A DNA stretch of 64,000 nt from Typha latifolia (Eukaryota; Streptophyta; Magnoliopsida; Poales; Typhaceae): positions 7,192,001-7,256,000 of the forward strand of contig CM034111.1 of assembly GCA_019914945.1 (NCBI GenBank). The letters run 5' to 3'. This document shows, in pieces, positions 1 through 12,900 of the stretch; position 1 is the stretch's first letter, and each line of letters opens with the position of its first letter. Both the position numbers and the translations under genes were made by a program. The notes below the pieces were generated by a model. The model was not told where the DNA came from, searched no databases, and was given only the letters and a program-made list of their open reading frames with translations.

Positions 1-999
1 ATTGTAGGATATGGTTTTCTTCTAAGATACCCTTAGTGTATGGCAAGGTATGATTTATCTCTAGAGATACTCTTAGCATATGACAGGGTATGCTCTGGGC
101 TTGTGGCATGATGTGTATCGAGTTTGGGGTCGAATACCGTAGTCCAACATGATGGATGATATTTAGAGTTGAAATGGATGATTGTGATAGTGAGAAATAT
201 ATGGATTATATCTGACTTTGACATATATGATTATCTAGTAGTTGGCATGCATCATGCATCATCATTGATGTGACTAATATCACTGGATCATGATTGTTAT
301 ACTCCATATGTTGTTATATTGGGTGATGCTATATTATAATTTCATCATGAGATATATTTTGGTTGAGGATTCTTCTTGAGACAATCTTGATTTCGTTTAT
401 ATATGTTGTCGAGAATACATATATATATATATGCTCATGTATGGCATCATGTTCCTTCCTGATTCATATTATCCAGTACACGATTTACTTTCTGTTTGGC
501 TTCACTAATTCGGGGTAAAGTCTATTCACTGAGCCTTTAGCTCATAACTCTCTTTGTTTTTCTCCTTTCCAAAAATTTAGATGAGCGAGTGGAAGGATAC
601 TCTCCTAGAGGTCTTGCCAGTAGGCAAAGAGTAGAGTGTGGTTAGTGTTATACGATAGATGCATTATGTTGTAGTGTATCAGTTGACATTTTAGAATGTC
701 TTTACCTCTGTCTTATATTTTAGCAGGTAACTTTGTACTTGTTAAATTATGTATATACCACTGTTGTGTATATGTAATAATGAAATGCTTTTGATGATGT
801 GTTGTGGCCTGTGTGGGGCCCTATTATGGATTATTTGTATGATGTTGGCAGTTGAGTTATTTTTTGTTTAGACGTTGTGGATAAAATTATAGTGTTGATA
901 CAGATTTATTTGATTGTCGGCATCTAACCGAGTTGTCAGGTGCCTTGCACGTGCCGTGTGGGCTCGTGTCATGCACACATTTAGGGTTTGGATGTTACA
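1..999 (+). mobile_element. 3' part of a long LTR, family A (copy A5), with primer-binding site downstream
   Basis: This stretch matches, in the same order, the last ~1 kb of the two intact family-A LTRs at 27880-30743 and 41623-44442. Shared blocks are the short 'gatactcttagc' palindromic repeats (1-95), a block ending in 'tattcactgagcctttag', and the GC-rich tail with 'acgtgccgtgtgggctcgtg'. It ends in 'gatgttaca' at 999, the TG..CA-type terminus of the family. The 5' part lies outside the window. It is the only family-A copy seen here followed by a primer-binding-site-like sequence, so it is probably the 5' LTR of an internal-region-containing element. Confidence 0.75.
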
Positions 1000-1008
1000 G
1001 CTACAACA

Positions 1009-1020
1009 TGGTATGAAAGC
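1009..1020 (+). promoter_or_regulatory. Primer-binding site of the family-A element
   Basis: TGGTATGAAAGC lies 9 bases after the LTR end. The usual plant initiator-Met tRNA primer site is TGGTATCAGAGC, so two bases differ. It supports reading 1-999 as a 5' LTR. Confidence 0.55.
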
Positions 1021-2250
1021 CTAGGTTTTACAAATAATTCGACAAGCTTCCCAATGCGAGTTGCATGTAGGAAAACCTAGAGATTGCAGATAACTAAATG
1101 TTATTGATATTAGCAACATTTAGGTTTTCACCTTTTGTATTCATAATGTAACTGAATAACTTGGAAAATAACGGTTAGTAAGATCTTAGGGTGAAGCTAT
1201 GCTGTTAAACCGAATATTTCGTTAGCTAATTATTATTTTTTTAAATTTGAGGAAGTAGATATGCGGTTGTGCTAGAAAGAAAGAGTTCAACGTTTTGTCG
1301 TTCTTCCTTCATGTGTGGTGACTCATGTAGGAAATGGTGTAGAACTGTTTGCTGAGATCTAATCGTAATTAAAAAGGAATTAATAATGTTGCATTTACTA
1401 AACTTCGTATGTGTTGTTTTTAGGGGTTTCTCAATAAGGCGTAGACCTTATACTATTCCGAGCCTATTCTAGTAATTAAGCGGATCTAAATTACCTCACG
1501 TTTGTTATGAGTGATTGTAGTTTAATGAGTAGTTTAGCACTCAAGTTCTTGAGTTTTGATGTTAGAGATGTTAATTGTTCTAGTTAGTATTGGTAATTGA
1601 CCCTTATTATACCTTAATGCGTTTAGTTCTTTAATTTGGAGGTTTAGTGAGTATCTCAATTGTTGAGTGCTGCAAGTCATCTGTTATAAGACGAGTTGGT
1701 CGGAGCGAAAATTAGATGGTAGACTCACTACTAGCACGATTGTCACTTGTCTGATATTTTATGGTGCACCACATTTGTTTTGGCGACGCGTTTTAAAGTG
1801 ATTTTCTTTCATGTTATTTGCTTTCGTTTTTGTTTCAAAAAAAAAAGTGATGTATATTCTCGCAGATTGGCTTTTATGACAAGTGACTAAGTGTGTGCAT
1901 TAGGTTTATCGAAACAGCTTAGATGTCGGCAATGAGTGAGTTATTGATGTTTGGTGAAGATCACATTGGCATAGGCCTATCTCGAGATCACATTGGCATA
2001 GGCCTGTCTTCAGTACTTGTCATCTATTTATTAACAAATGTGTTCATTATCTTAGTTGTCAAAAGGTTTAGTCACATGATGATAAATGTCCAGACGTTAA
2101 TTAAGTTCCATTTACCTACTTTATTTAGTAATAAGAATATTAGAGGAGTTGACTTCAATATGTCTAGTATTAAATTAGGATTGCATAAATTCTACCGTTA
2201 AGTGGAAGCTAACTTGTGATTAATTCAGACTTGTGAATGATATTAGCTCA
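1021..2250 (+). mobile_element. Non-coding leader/internal region of the family-A element
   Basis: AT-rich sequence after the primer-binding site with no recognisable gag or pol domain. An open frame at 1923-2201 has no family resemblance. The only structure seen is a 27-base tandem duplication at 1959-2012. It may be the leader of a large non-autonomous element, or an internal region too decayed to recognise. Confidence 0.4.
1959..2012 (+). repeat. 27-bp tandem duplication
   Basis: The block starting gatcacattggcataggcct occurs at 1959 and again at 1986, period 27, with one or two changes. Confidence 0.85.
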
Positions 2251-2252
2251 GC

Positions 2253-4110
2253 GTGCCAACCCCACTATTGGCAGCAGTGCCTGTCGGCAGCCCCTTCCCT
2301 TCTCTTCCTCTGCTAGGCTGGGTCAAGGAGGGGGTGAAGGGGGAGGCTAGTTGGGTTGGGTCGAGCCCTGCCTTGGTGGGTTGCAACCCAGCCCGAGGCT
2401 ATTTGAGTGGGCTACAACCCAGCCCAAGTGGGCCTTGTGTTGGGTTGGGCTGTTGTCAACCCAGCCCATATCCGGTTTGGGCTGGGTGGGTGCAGCTCAA
2501 CCGATGGGGTTATGTGTTTGGCTGCAGCTCAGCCCATGTTGTTAGGGCAGCAGCCCAACCCAAGTTGGTAGTGCGTTGGGTTAGGCTGTTGTCAACCTAG
2601 CCCATATGGTTGTGGGTTGGGCTATGGCCTAGCATAGTAGCATACGTTGTTGTGGGTTGGGCTGTGGCCCAATCCAAGTTGCTTTCCTTTCCCATGGTTT
2701 TTAATTGTTCTTTAAATTGTGATAAACTTTTTTATCCTTTTTAATTAATGATTGTTGTCAACTCGAGCCTTAATTAATCTTTTTTTTAGGATAGCTTGCT
2801 AATTATAATAATTATTGTAAATCAATTTTACTTAATTAAACTATGGCCTTTGAGTAAAATTGCTAATTGCTCCTAAATGGGGATTACCTCTAAGTAGAGT
2901 TTAGAGTGGTTAATTATGATTTTGGTTAAATTAATTGTAGGGTGTATCCGTAGTAGTTGCTCCTAACGAAAAATTCATACAAATGTAAAGTTTGGATATT
3001 AAGCAAATTGCACTATTTAACAAAGCTAATTAATTAAATGTTGACTATGTAAATTACTGTAAATCGATAATAATTAGTAGAACGTTAATTCAAGGTTTTT
3101 AATTACTTTTTATAACATGTCAAGTCTTGGTACAACTGTGTCGGCTTTACCTGATTAATAAATATAGGAATTTTGATATGGACCTACCTAAGCCTATAGT
3201 GAACATTAGTAAGATTATTTAACTAATTAGTGATAGGAATATTATGCCTATGCTTTTTAATAATTTTTTATCAAGGTGGACTCCGCACCCTATGAGGATA
3301 ATCCCATGAATGGTATCAAGAAAGTAATGTCAAGCAAGTAAAACTTTTATAATCTAAGAGTAGTGTAAAGAATGCAATGTCTTACCTTATGGCATCATCG
3401 CATCTATATTATGCATGTGTAGACAATTTCTTACTATTAGTAATGCATGATAACTTTATTTGATGTTTAGTAAGATTATGCGTAGTATGATTTCTATGCA
3501 TATTTGTTAGGCATGATCATGTGTGATAGCACGTAATACATGATAATAATATGTGTTCAATTATGCTTGTTGTGCTGTATAATATTATGCCACTTGTATG
3601 CATGCACGACCATAAAGGGGGTAGCTTCTGCGTCTCGTCAATACCCGACATCTCCCAAGTTAGGATTATCGGCGAAAGATATTATTGTACTTATATATTA
3701 GGCCCCTTTAAGGTATCAATATGTTATTCATAGACAATCAGGAAGTCGTTTCGCCGGGCGATAGGCGATTTATTGTCAATCAACAATAGTCATACTTTTA
3801 GGGTATTTAAGATGAGAGAGAAAGGTATGATGACATAGACCTAGCGGTACCCGATGACATAGGATGAGAGCATCTGTGAGCGTCGTCTTAGATTTCTGCA
3901 CTAGATATAGAACCAATGGCTTGGATGGTAGCATCAATGTGCGATACTGACCTATGTGATGGGCTTACGACTAAGGTCATTAGTCTGTAGTGGCAGACAA
4001 TCGACCATGTTGTTTGCTGGGTGGTAGTTTAGCAATTCTACCACTAAGGTCTACCCTCCCTTAGGGATATATATGTTAGGTTAGGTGTGAGTATTGATAA
4101 GGCCTACAGG
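2253..4110 (+). mobile_element. Old LTR-like sequence related to family C (44697-47299)
   Basis: A GC-rich opening full of 'cagccca' and 'gggctg' words (2253-2680) resembles 45300-45490. A later block with 'gggcttacgactaagg' and a 'ggcagacaatcgacca'-type motif (3960-4010) resembles 46430-46480. Order and spacing agree but the identity is low, so this is a divergent relative or an old copy. The long open frames at 2253-2600 follow from repeated GC-rich words and are not gene-like. Confidence 0.45.
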
Positions 4111-4261
4111 CATAGCTCTCCTATTTACTATGTTGAAACATTAAACAATAGATTACATGGACATCACGTGGGTTCCACTGATGTGAGGGGCATATGTATT
4201 TGGTAGCAAGTGTTACATGGTGTTTGTTTGGTGATTCCAAATTTCATGAAAGATGCAATTA

Positions 4262-4388
4262 CCCACAACTATGGGGTGCAATTTGTAAAACCCTCACAAC
4301 AACTATGGGGTATAATTTGTTAAACACCCACAACTATGGGGTGTAATTTGTAAAACACCCACAACTACGGGGTATAACTTGTAAAACC
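4262..4388 (+). repeat. Tandem repeat, about 4 copies of ~41 bp
   Basis: Four imperfect copies of a unit around 'cacaactatggggtgtaatt' followed by 'tgtaaaac' run head to tail. Copies differ by small indels. Confidence 0.85.
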
Positions 4389-5381
4389 TTTTTGTGATTA
4401 TCAAGCATTTTTATTTTAGGTCTTTATCAAGCTCTAGTGTATGATTACTGGTTGGCACTTATTTTCTACGATTAAAAATTAGTTTAGACCATATTCATCT
4501 GGGATCCAAATGTACTCAGATTTGATTAATATCTGATCTGTATTCCATTTATACCCGCATCCATTTAGTTAGAAGATAATCTTAAATTTTGTTATCCATC
4601 CGATATATATCTAAATAAAAAATATATATATATAAATTTAAATATGGTTTGAGCACTATCTAATATGCATCAAATCAGGTGTCACCCCTACTGATAGATG
4701 AGGTAATTCCATCACTGCCTTACCCAAAGGCTGAATCTGATTTATTAGTACAACAAAACAAAATGAGAAGATGATCTAGAAGAGCCATGTTTAGGCTGAA
4801 TTCCATTGACCAACTCAGAATTAAAAGACTACAATGTCTTCGAATACTTGATCTTCCTGACCTGTGCTATGCTTCTTTGTGGTCACTGAAAGTGCCATTA
4901 ATGTTCTGCTAAAATTAAATACTTAATCAGATAAATAGATGTTAATTTTATTCTTCTCTTTTTTTCCATGAAGTGGAAATCTACAGGATCTTATGCAAGG
5001 ACACCCTAGCAATGTGGACCGTGCAGTCCATACAGATCGGCGAACAGGCAGAAGAATTAATCGAACAAAGACACAAAATCCAAGAAAACAAAACGAAATA
5101 AATTTAAATCTGACTACATTAACAACTGCCCAAGTGCAAATAACAGTTCAGACAAATTCTCCTGGGGCAGTGGTCCGACGGTAAGTGCAGATACAACAAG
5201 ACCTAAAAAATATTATAGGCACAGCTTGAAGAATTCTGAATCCAATTTCCACGAACAAGCAGTCTGCACTGTATTCAAGGAACATCAATAAGTTTGAAAG
5301 GGATACCTTACTATGATAAAGTCGACCTACTTGAGGCAGCCACTTGGAAAAATACGAGTGTTAGCAGCTTGACGTGACAGA
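4389..5381. other. 3' flank of the EMB1579-like gene
   Basis: No transposon end or coding domain is recognised. The part next to 5382 is presumably the gene's 3' UTR, read on the minus strand; its end cannot be fixed by eye. A small open frame at 4993-5184 on the plus strand shows no family similarity. Confidence 0.35.
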
Positions 5382-6996
5382 TCAGATATCCACTAGACTC
5401 ACGAGTTTTTTGTAGAAGATGCGGTCATCTCTTGCGGAGTTGCTTTCAAACAGAGCACTCTGTACCATTTCCTATTACAAGAAAAGCACAGGAAATTACA
5501 TTACTATTATATTCAGCATGAGATGTTGTCATTATCTTGGTCTTCATTTATCAGATAAATAATTACGAGCTATAAATCAAGATTTGTACTGGCACATTGG
5601 AACACATGAACATTTTATCTGAGACCATTGACATGATATCAGTTCTCCAAATATACTGCTGTTGAATTTCCAATGCATGGTAAATTAGAGAAAAAGCAGC
5701 TGCCAAAGTGTAGAGGGCAAAGTGCTTGGGATGAAACTACCTTATGGCCACAATTTCAACATTATTTACCCTAGACAAGGAAATATTAATGGTAAAGGAA
5801 AAAGGTAGCAATCAGATATAGTTTTGTATCATTTCTATAGCAGATATAAGAGAACATAGTAATCAAAACTGGATCAGACATTAACCTGATCAAGAATCGG
5901 ATCACTAGGTTATTAGTTCAACTAGTAGTTCACCCGATCGGGTAGTTGGTTTTTTAAAAATATTTAAATAATATATAAATAGATCTAAATAATTCTAAAA
6001 ATAAAAAATATCTATAAAAGTAGTATAATTGTATGTGTATATCCCTTGAAACAAATGTTAATTATATAGATACCCTTTATTTTCAAGTTACGTCATTTAG
6101 TATAAAAAGATAAAAATACTATTAGCTAAGAAATACTTGAAAATAAAAATAATGATATTTTTATCTTTTTACATTTAAATTGTTCAAATTTTAATGGTAG
6201 TTTATTTTAAGAGTTTTATGCAAAAACCAGCCGAGTTGCATGGTTCACGATTCAACCGACGGGTCAATCGGTTTTTACCGAATCGATTGCCTATCCGGTT
6301 TGATAACAAAACTGAATCAATTTGGTTGTCAGTTCACCGGGTCACCGGTCCGATCACCCGATCTAGTACGATTCTGTTAACTATGAGAAAGAGTCGAACA
6401 AAAGATAATCTAAGAAAACCATACTGGAATACACAGTAAAAACTGTAAAGGAAAAAAGAAAGTGCACTCAATATTTTGTGTAGGATAACAAACCTTAACA
6501 TCCCTATGGCATAAAAATTTTCCCAAGTTGTGAATAATGCACCTCAAATCTTCTACCTGCGGCATCAAATTTAGCATTACATTAGTGGAGAAACAAGTTA
6601 ACACATTCGAAAAATAAAATGAAAATTCTCATCCTTATGTTTACCTTTATGTAGCCCACTCTATTTCTGTCAAAGTACCTAAAAGCCTACAGAAATTGGC
6701 AGGCCCATATCAGTCAGAGACAAAATCCAGAATATGGATGTGAAGTTTTACTGGTAAAGACTTACAAACAAGATGGGGTAGAAAAATACCTGAAATAGTT
6801 CCTTGTCAACAACATCCTCCTTTACTGAATCCCTCTTCTCTGATGCAGCTTGTTTGTCCTGAGCATCGGATTTCTCATCCAGCTCAACAGTTTGATTCTT
6901 TGGTAGCAAATTTGCAACTTTCTCTTCTTTGTCATCTTCTACTGTCATTTTTTCTGGCTGCTCCACTAAAATGGCTGACTTGTCCTCATTCATATC
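5382..6996 (-). other. EMB1579: Exons 19-22: acidic segment and EF-hand-like C-terminus
   Basis: Exon 19 is acidic. Exons 20-22 encode AFRYFDRNRVGYIKVEDLR and on to a predicted end at LVSLVDI and a TGA (5382-5384). DRNRVGYIKVED fits one EF-hand loop (D at 1, N at 3, G at 6, D at 12), although position 5 is Val. The final exon contains a CTCGTGAGT that could be read as a donor; I take the stop because the length then matches the family. Confidence 0.75.
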
Positions 6997-9900
6997 CTGC
7001 CGCAGAAAGAAGAAAAACAAAATAATAACAAGCACAACTTTCACCATTGATCAGTCCTATTTACAGCCCAGAAAGGTCAATCACCAACTGGAAACAGATA
7101 ATCAGGGAAGCACGGATACTCCATTTTGGGTGGAGTATCCGTATCCGATACTCCATTTTGGGTGGAGTATCCGTATCCGATACGTTTTCGAAGTATCCTA
7201 AATTTAAATAATTAATTTTTATTTTCGGATACGAGGTGGATACGGGTGGATACGTTGGGGATACGTTTTGGGTTTAATTTGGTAATCGAGTGAGTTTAAT
7301 TTTATAAACCCGTTAAGAAACCCGTGAAAAAATTTAACTTACCCCCCTCCTTCCACTCCCAATTCGATCTCCTCTTTCCGTGCCCTAGCTCTCCCTCCCC
7401 CCTCTCTCTCTCTCTCTCCGACGCCGCTCCCCTTCCTCTCTCGACGACGCTGCTCCCTCTCTCTCTCGACCACGACGACGCCGCCGCTCTCTGTTCTCCC
7501 CTTCTCTCTCGACGAACCAGCTGATAACGCTGCCGCTCTTCGTTCTCCCTCTCTCTCTAGACAAGCCAACCGACGCCACCACCGCTCTCCCTTCTCCCCC
7601 TCTATCTCGACGAACCAGCCGACAAAGGTATGTTCCGTTCATTTCTTCTCTAGACGAACTAGCTCTTTTTTTCTTCAATTTCTTCTCAGTTTTTCCTCGA
7701 TTTCTTCTCTGAATTTTCCATTTGATTTCTTCCACTTCCCCTTCTTAAATTCTATTTTAAGTTACTTTTCTCATCTTTTTTTTTCTTTTTTTTCCTTTTC
7801 TTTTCTCAGTTTTTTTCTCCCTTCTCTGAATTTTTTTCTTTGAAAATTGTGCAGATTTCTTCTCTTATTTTTTTTTTACCTTTTCTTCTTTGCCTTATTT
7901 ACAGTTTAATTGATTCTGTATGATCACTAAAGTATTGCATGTCTGAATTTTCAAAGATTTATTGCTTTAAACCTTCTCTAGTTGCTTAAGTATTACAATT
8001 CTGAATTTTCAGATTTATTCCATTATTAGATTCCTAGATTAGCTGGTTATATTTAATTTGAATGACATGAATTCATCTTCTTAAATATTAGTATACCAGT
8101 TAGAACTAATACTAATAGTTAGATTAGTACAGTGGAAGAACTTAGAATTTCTCTGTTTTATTTTTATCACAGATAAATGGCTACTGAAACTATGAGTTCT
8201 AGTACTAATAGTGTGGCGGTAGATGAGTGTGCTCCGCTTTGGAAATATTTACCAAATTAGAAAAGATGGGAGAAGGAGGAGGGAATATGAGGTTTCAGTG
8301 CAATTACTGTCAACAAATATACAAAGAATCTTATTATAGAGTAAAAGCTCATGCGATGAGAATTAGTGGATGTGGAATCAAACCATGCTCTCAAGTAAGT
8401 AGTCAGCATATTGTGGAGATAAAAAGGATAATGGAGCAGGCTGAGTTAAAAATAAAGAACTGTATACCAAAGTCAATACCATTGCCAATGTCAACTCAAC
8501 ATGGAACTTCTAGTATGCCCCTTGCAACTTCTTATAACATGCCCTATGGATCAAAGAAGAGAAAATCTAGAGAAACAGCTCTTGAGAAGTCATTTAATAT
8601 GGCTTCTCGCAATCAATTACACAGTCAAATTGCTAGAATATTTTACTCTGCTGGGCTACCTTTTCATCTTGCTAGGAACCCATATTATGTTAAGTCTTAT
8701 AATTTTGCAACTAACAGTCAAATAGCAAGTTATTTGCCTCCTGGATATAATATGTTGAGAACCACACTTCTACAACAAGAAAGGACAAATATTGAAAGGT
8801 TATTGGAACTCATTAAGGGCACATGGAGGGAAAAAGGGGTTAGCATTGTGTGTGATGGCTAGACAGATGCACAAAGAAGACCTCTTATCAATTTTTTGGC
8901 AATGACTAAGAATGGTCCCATGTTTTTGAGAGCTGTAAACTGTGAGGAGTACAAAGATAAATTATTTATATCTAGCTTAATCAGTAAAGTAATTGAAGAG
9001 GTTGGAGCACAAAATGTGGTGCAAGTCATTACTAATAATGCCCCTGTTTGTAAGTCAGCTGGGATGCTTATAGAGGCTCAGTATTTAAATATTTTTTGGA
9101 CTCCATGTGTTGTCCATACCCTCAACCTTGCATTAAAGAATATATGTGCATCAAAAAACACTTGAGGAATGAGCTTGTTTTTGATGAATGCAGTTGGATA
9201 TCCATTGTGGCAGGGGATGTGATGTGCATCAAAAATTTTATCATGCAACACTCTACGACTTGCCATTTTCAATGAATTTGTAATTTTGAAGTTGATTGCT
9301 GTTGTTGATACACGTTTTGCCTCGACTATTGTGATGCTGAGGAGATTCAAAACTATCAAATATAGGCTACAAACGATGATTATTAGTGATAAATGGAATT
9401 CTTATAGAGAGGATAATGTAGAAAAGGCACAATTTGTGAAAGAGAAGGTTCTTGATGATATATGGTGGGACAAAATTGAATATATATTATCTTTTACTGA
9501 ATCTATTTATTCAATGCTGAGATTTGCTGATACTGACAAACCTTGCCTCCATTTGATTTATGAAATATGGGATGATATGATTGAAAGAGTGAAAACAGCT
9601 ATATACAGACATGAGGCAAAAAAAAAAAGATGAAGAGTCATCTTTCTACTCAGTTGTGCATAAAATTCTTGTTGATAGATGGGATAGAAGCAATACTCCT
9701 CTTCATTGTTTAGCACACTCATTGAATCCAAGGTAAAGTCAATGCTTAAAAATTTATTACATAGTTAGTTGTTCCTTTTGGTTTATAGTTTTGTTAATTT
9801 AACTTTTGTGCTCTTCTTACTAGGTATTATACCAATACTTGGATTAGTGAGGATCCAAACCGCACTCCTCCATACAAAGATCTAGAAATTTCTCGAATGA

Positions 9901-12900
9901 GAAACAAGTGTTTGAAGAGGTTCTTTCCAAACAAAGAAGAAAGGAGAATTTTAAATAATGAGTATGCCAATTTCTCAACTGCAACAGAGGGTTTTGATAA
10001 CCATGACCCTATTGAAGATAGAGATATTCTTGATCCAAAGAAGTGGGCCTAACCTTCAGAATTTAGCACTTAAATTACTCGGGCAACCGTGTTCATCATC
10101 ATGTTGTGAGAGGAATTAGAGCACATATTCATTTATTCACTCAATGAAAAGAAACAAGATCACTCCACAACGAGCAGAGGATCTAGTTTTTGTCCATAAC
10201 AATCTTCGTCTTCTCTCTAGAAGATCGACTGAGTATATGGAAGGGGAGACCAAAATGTGGAATGTTGGAGGAGATTTATTTGATTCATTCGATGGAGCGG
10301 GTATTCTTGAAGTTGCTGACCTCTCGCTTGATGAACCTGATTTGGAGGCTATTGTATTCACTGATGAAGGCAATGAGGAGAATGACTTAGATGGAAATGA
10401 ATAATTAATGTCATTGCCAATTACACTACTGACTTATTATTACTCTCATTTTGGTGTCATACAAATTGTGAAATGTTGGTGGATACTTTATAAACTTTAG
10501 TGCTATGACCTATGAGTCTATGAGTTACTCATATGGAATCCAATGATACTACTATTCTCATTTTGGTGCATTATTTGTTGAATGTTGATGTATTATTTGT
10601 CTAATTGTCTTTGATATCTATTACTCTCATTTTTGCTATTAAATACTTATGTAGATAATAGATGTATTAAAATATTGAATACAATATTATGTATATGTTG
10701 TCATTAGAATATAAATATCTTTTTGTACATACACATGTATAGGTTGTCATTAGAATATAATATTTTTATATAATTTTTTAATTGTCGTATCCTAGGCGTA
10801 TTGTATCCTGTTTTTTGATAATTTGCCGTATCCCGTATCCGTGCTTCATAGCAAATAATGAAATAAAAGTATAAGAGAAAATATACCTCCTGATCACCAT
10901 CATTTGAAGCAGCAGCAGCATCCATATCTTGATCCTCAATAATTTCCTCCGGATCATCTTCGTACTCGATCTCGTCCTCAGTTTTGTTTTCCAATTTAGG
11001 TTCATCAGAGGTATAAGCAGAATCATCTACACCTGCACTCTCTCCGGTGCTTTTGTTAGATACATCTTCCTTCTCAATTTTCACAGAAATGTCTTCAGTT
11101 GGACATCCATTGGTCTTCAGGCGTTTTTCTGAGACCTTCTCATTGCCTTTCTCAGATTTTTCATCTCTTTCTCTTTTTCGTTGATTTCTTCTAATAAGAT
11201 ATCTTTTTCGCAATCTCTGAAAAATAGAAATGCATATCAATAACTTTCAACACCAACCAAGAAACCAAAACAATCTAACAAGATAGAAGTTCCAAAATGT
11301 ACCTCCAGAAAAGCCAATAGACGACATCCCATTTGGTACTGAAGCATTTCATTGAATGACTCAGCAAATATTGAAAGCTATCAAGAAACACAAAAGAACA
11401 ATGAAATGTCATCAGATATACTATAACTAACTTATTTTAAGAAAGATAAATAAATTAACAACTTTATTCTGGTGTCGCTGTACTAAGAATCATGTCAGGA
11501 AACAGCTTTTCCACTATTAAGAAATATTTTTTTCCAAATTCCATCACAGTATTTGGTATCAGAGCTGATAAGTCAATTACTAGATACAGTATTAGCCAAA
11601 TTATCAAAAATAACAAAGGTCAGATTAGAAAAACATTTTCATCAAAGTTATGATGCCTATTAGGTACAACAAAGAAGGCAAACCTCAAATGTTGACTCTT
11701 CTATGTCCTTGTCATTATAATCAAGGAGGGCATCCAACGAGAGGGTCACAGAACGAATCTGCAAAATTTCGTTCCATAAAAATGATCAAATTCAAATCAA
11801 ATAAGTACAATAAAGTATTCTTTAAGATGACAAATAAGAGATCTAAATTCTAGTGAACATACTTTAGTTTCATTGCTTCTCTTGGTCTGCAGAACCAATC
11901 CTGGGTGTTTAGGAGGTTCTTCAGCCTTTGTCTTTCCCTTCACTTCTTTATGTGAGCTCTGTTTTGGCTCCAGCTTTTCTTCAGTGCTTCTTTTCACTTT
12001 CTCATCTATTCTGCCCATATCATCTTGGACATCTTTCTTAGTGTCCTTTGGATTTGGGAGTTCCTCATTGCTACCCTTCGAGCCTCCTTTAACAGCCTTT
12101 AAATTGTCATTTGATGATACACTCTCCTTTGTGTCACCTTTTTCTTCCTTCATTTTCTTTTCAACTGAGTTATCTTTCTCAAGAGGCATTTCTTTAGACT
12201 CTGTGATCTTATTTTGGGGGCTTCTACTGCTGATTGTATCTTCATCCTTCTTTTCAACGTGATCCTTTAGGCCTTCTTTGTTTGCTTCATCAATATCATT
12301 AGCTGCATTGAAATCCTTCTCTTTAGAAGAAACCTTTCTTTTAATTACCCTTCTAATGACTTTCTTCTTTCCTATCATCTTACCTCCTGACTCCTGCAAA
12401 ATGCTGGACCCATCCTGTTCTTTCTCAACCTTCCATTTGTCATGTTGAACATCCATTTCTTCAGGTTCATTCTCAGCCTTAGCTTTGACGGACTTATCCT
12501 CCTGAGCTGATTTATTCACAGGAACCTTTTTAACAATTTTCTTCCGCACAAAAGTTCTAACACTTAATGAGATGGTCGAATTATGATCTTCCTGGGTAGC
12601 CTCTTCCTCCTTACCATGTTTATCTCCTTCCTTGGCCTCCATCAATTCGTTCTTGGCAATTGCCTCTTCTGCAGTTTCAGTAGTTTCTTTTTTGCGAACT
12701 ACCTTTCCTTTCACAACTTTTTTCACAATTTTCTTCTTCATAGGCCTTTTATTCTCAATGGCTGGGTCAACAGGGGTGTCATCTTGAACTATAATTTCAT
12801 TTGTTTTTCCTCCGGAATCAACAAATTCCTCATTCTTGAGCTCAGTTTGTTTTTCATCCAATGAAGGCCTTCTTCCTTCATGCTCAGCAGCATTTTCATT

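Larger units (their letters stand above)
7103..10851 (+). mobile_element. hAT transposon inside an EMB1579 intron
   Basis: The left end is CAGGGAAGCACGGATAC and the right end inverted is CTATGAAGCACGGATAC, 14 of 17 matching. The flanking 8-mers are CAGATAAT (7095-7102) and CAAATAAT (10852-10859), a 7/8 target-site duplication of the size hAT elements make. Length is 3749 bp. It sits between exon 19 (ends 6996) and exon 18 (starts 10887); without it the intron would be about 140 bp. It is oriented opposite to the host gene. Subterminal GGATAC/GTATCC words crowd both ends. A CT-rich leader at 7340-7620 precedes the transposase remnant. Confidence 0.9.

Noticed and set aside
2253..2600. 115-codon Gly/Pro/Trp-rich open frame
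   Set aside because: Built from repeated 'cagccca/gggctg' words; no start context or domain.
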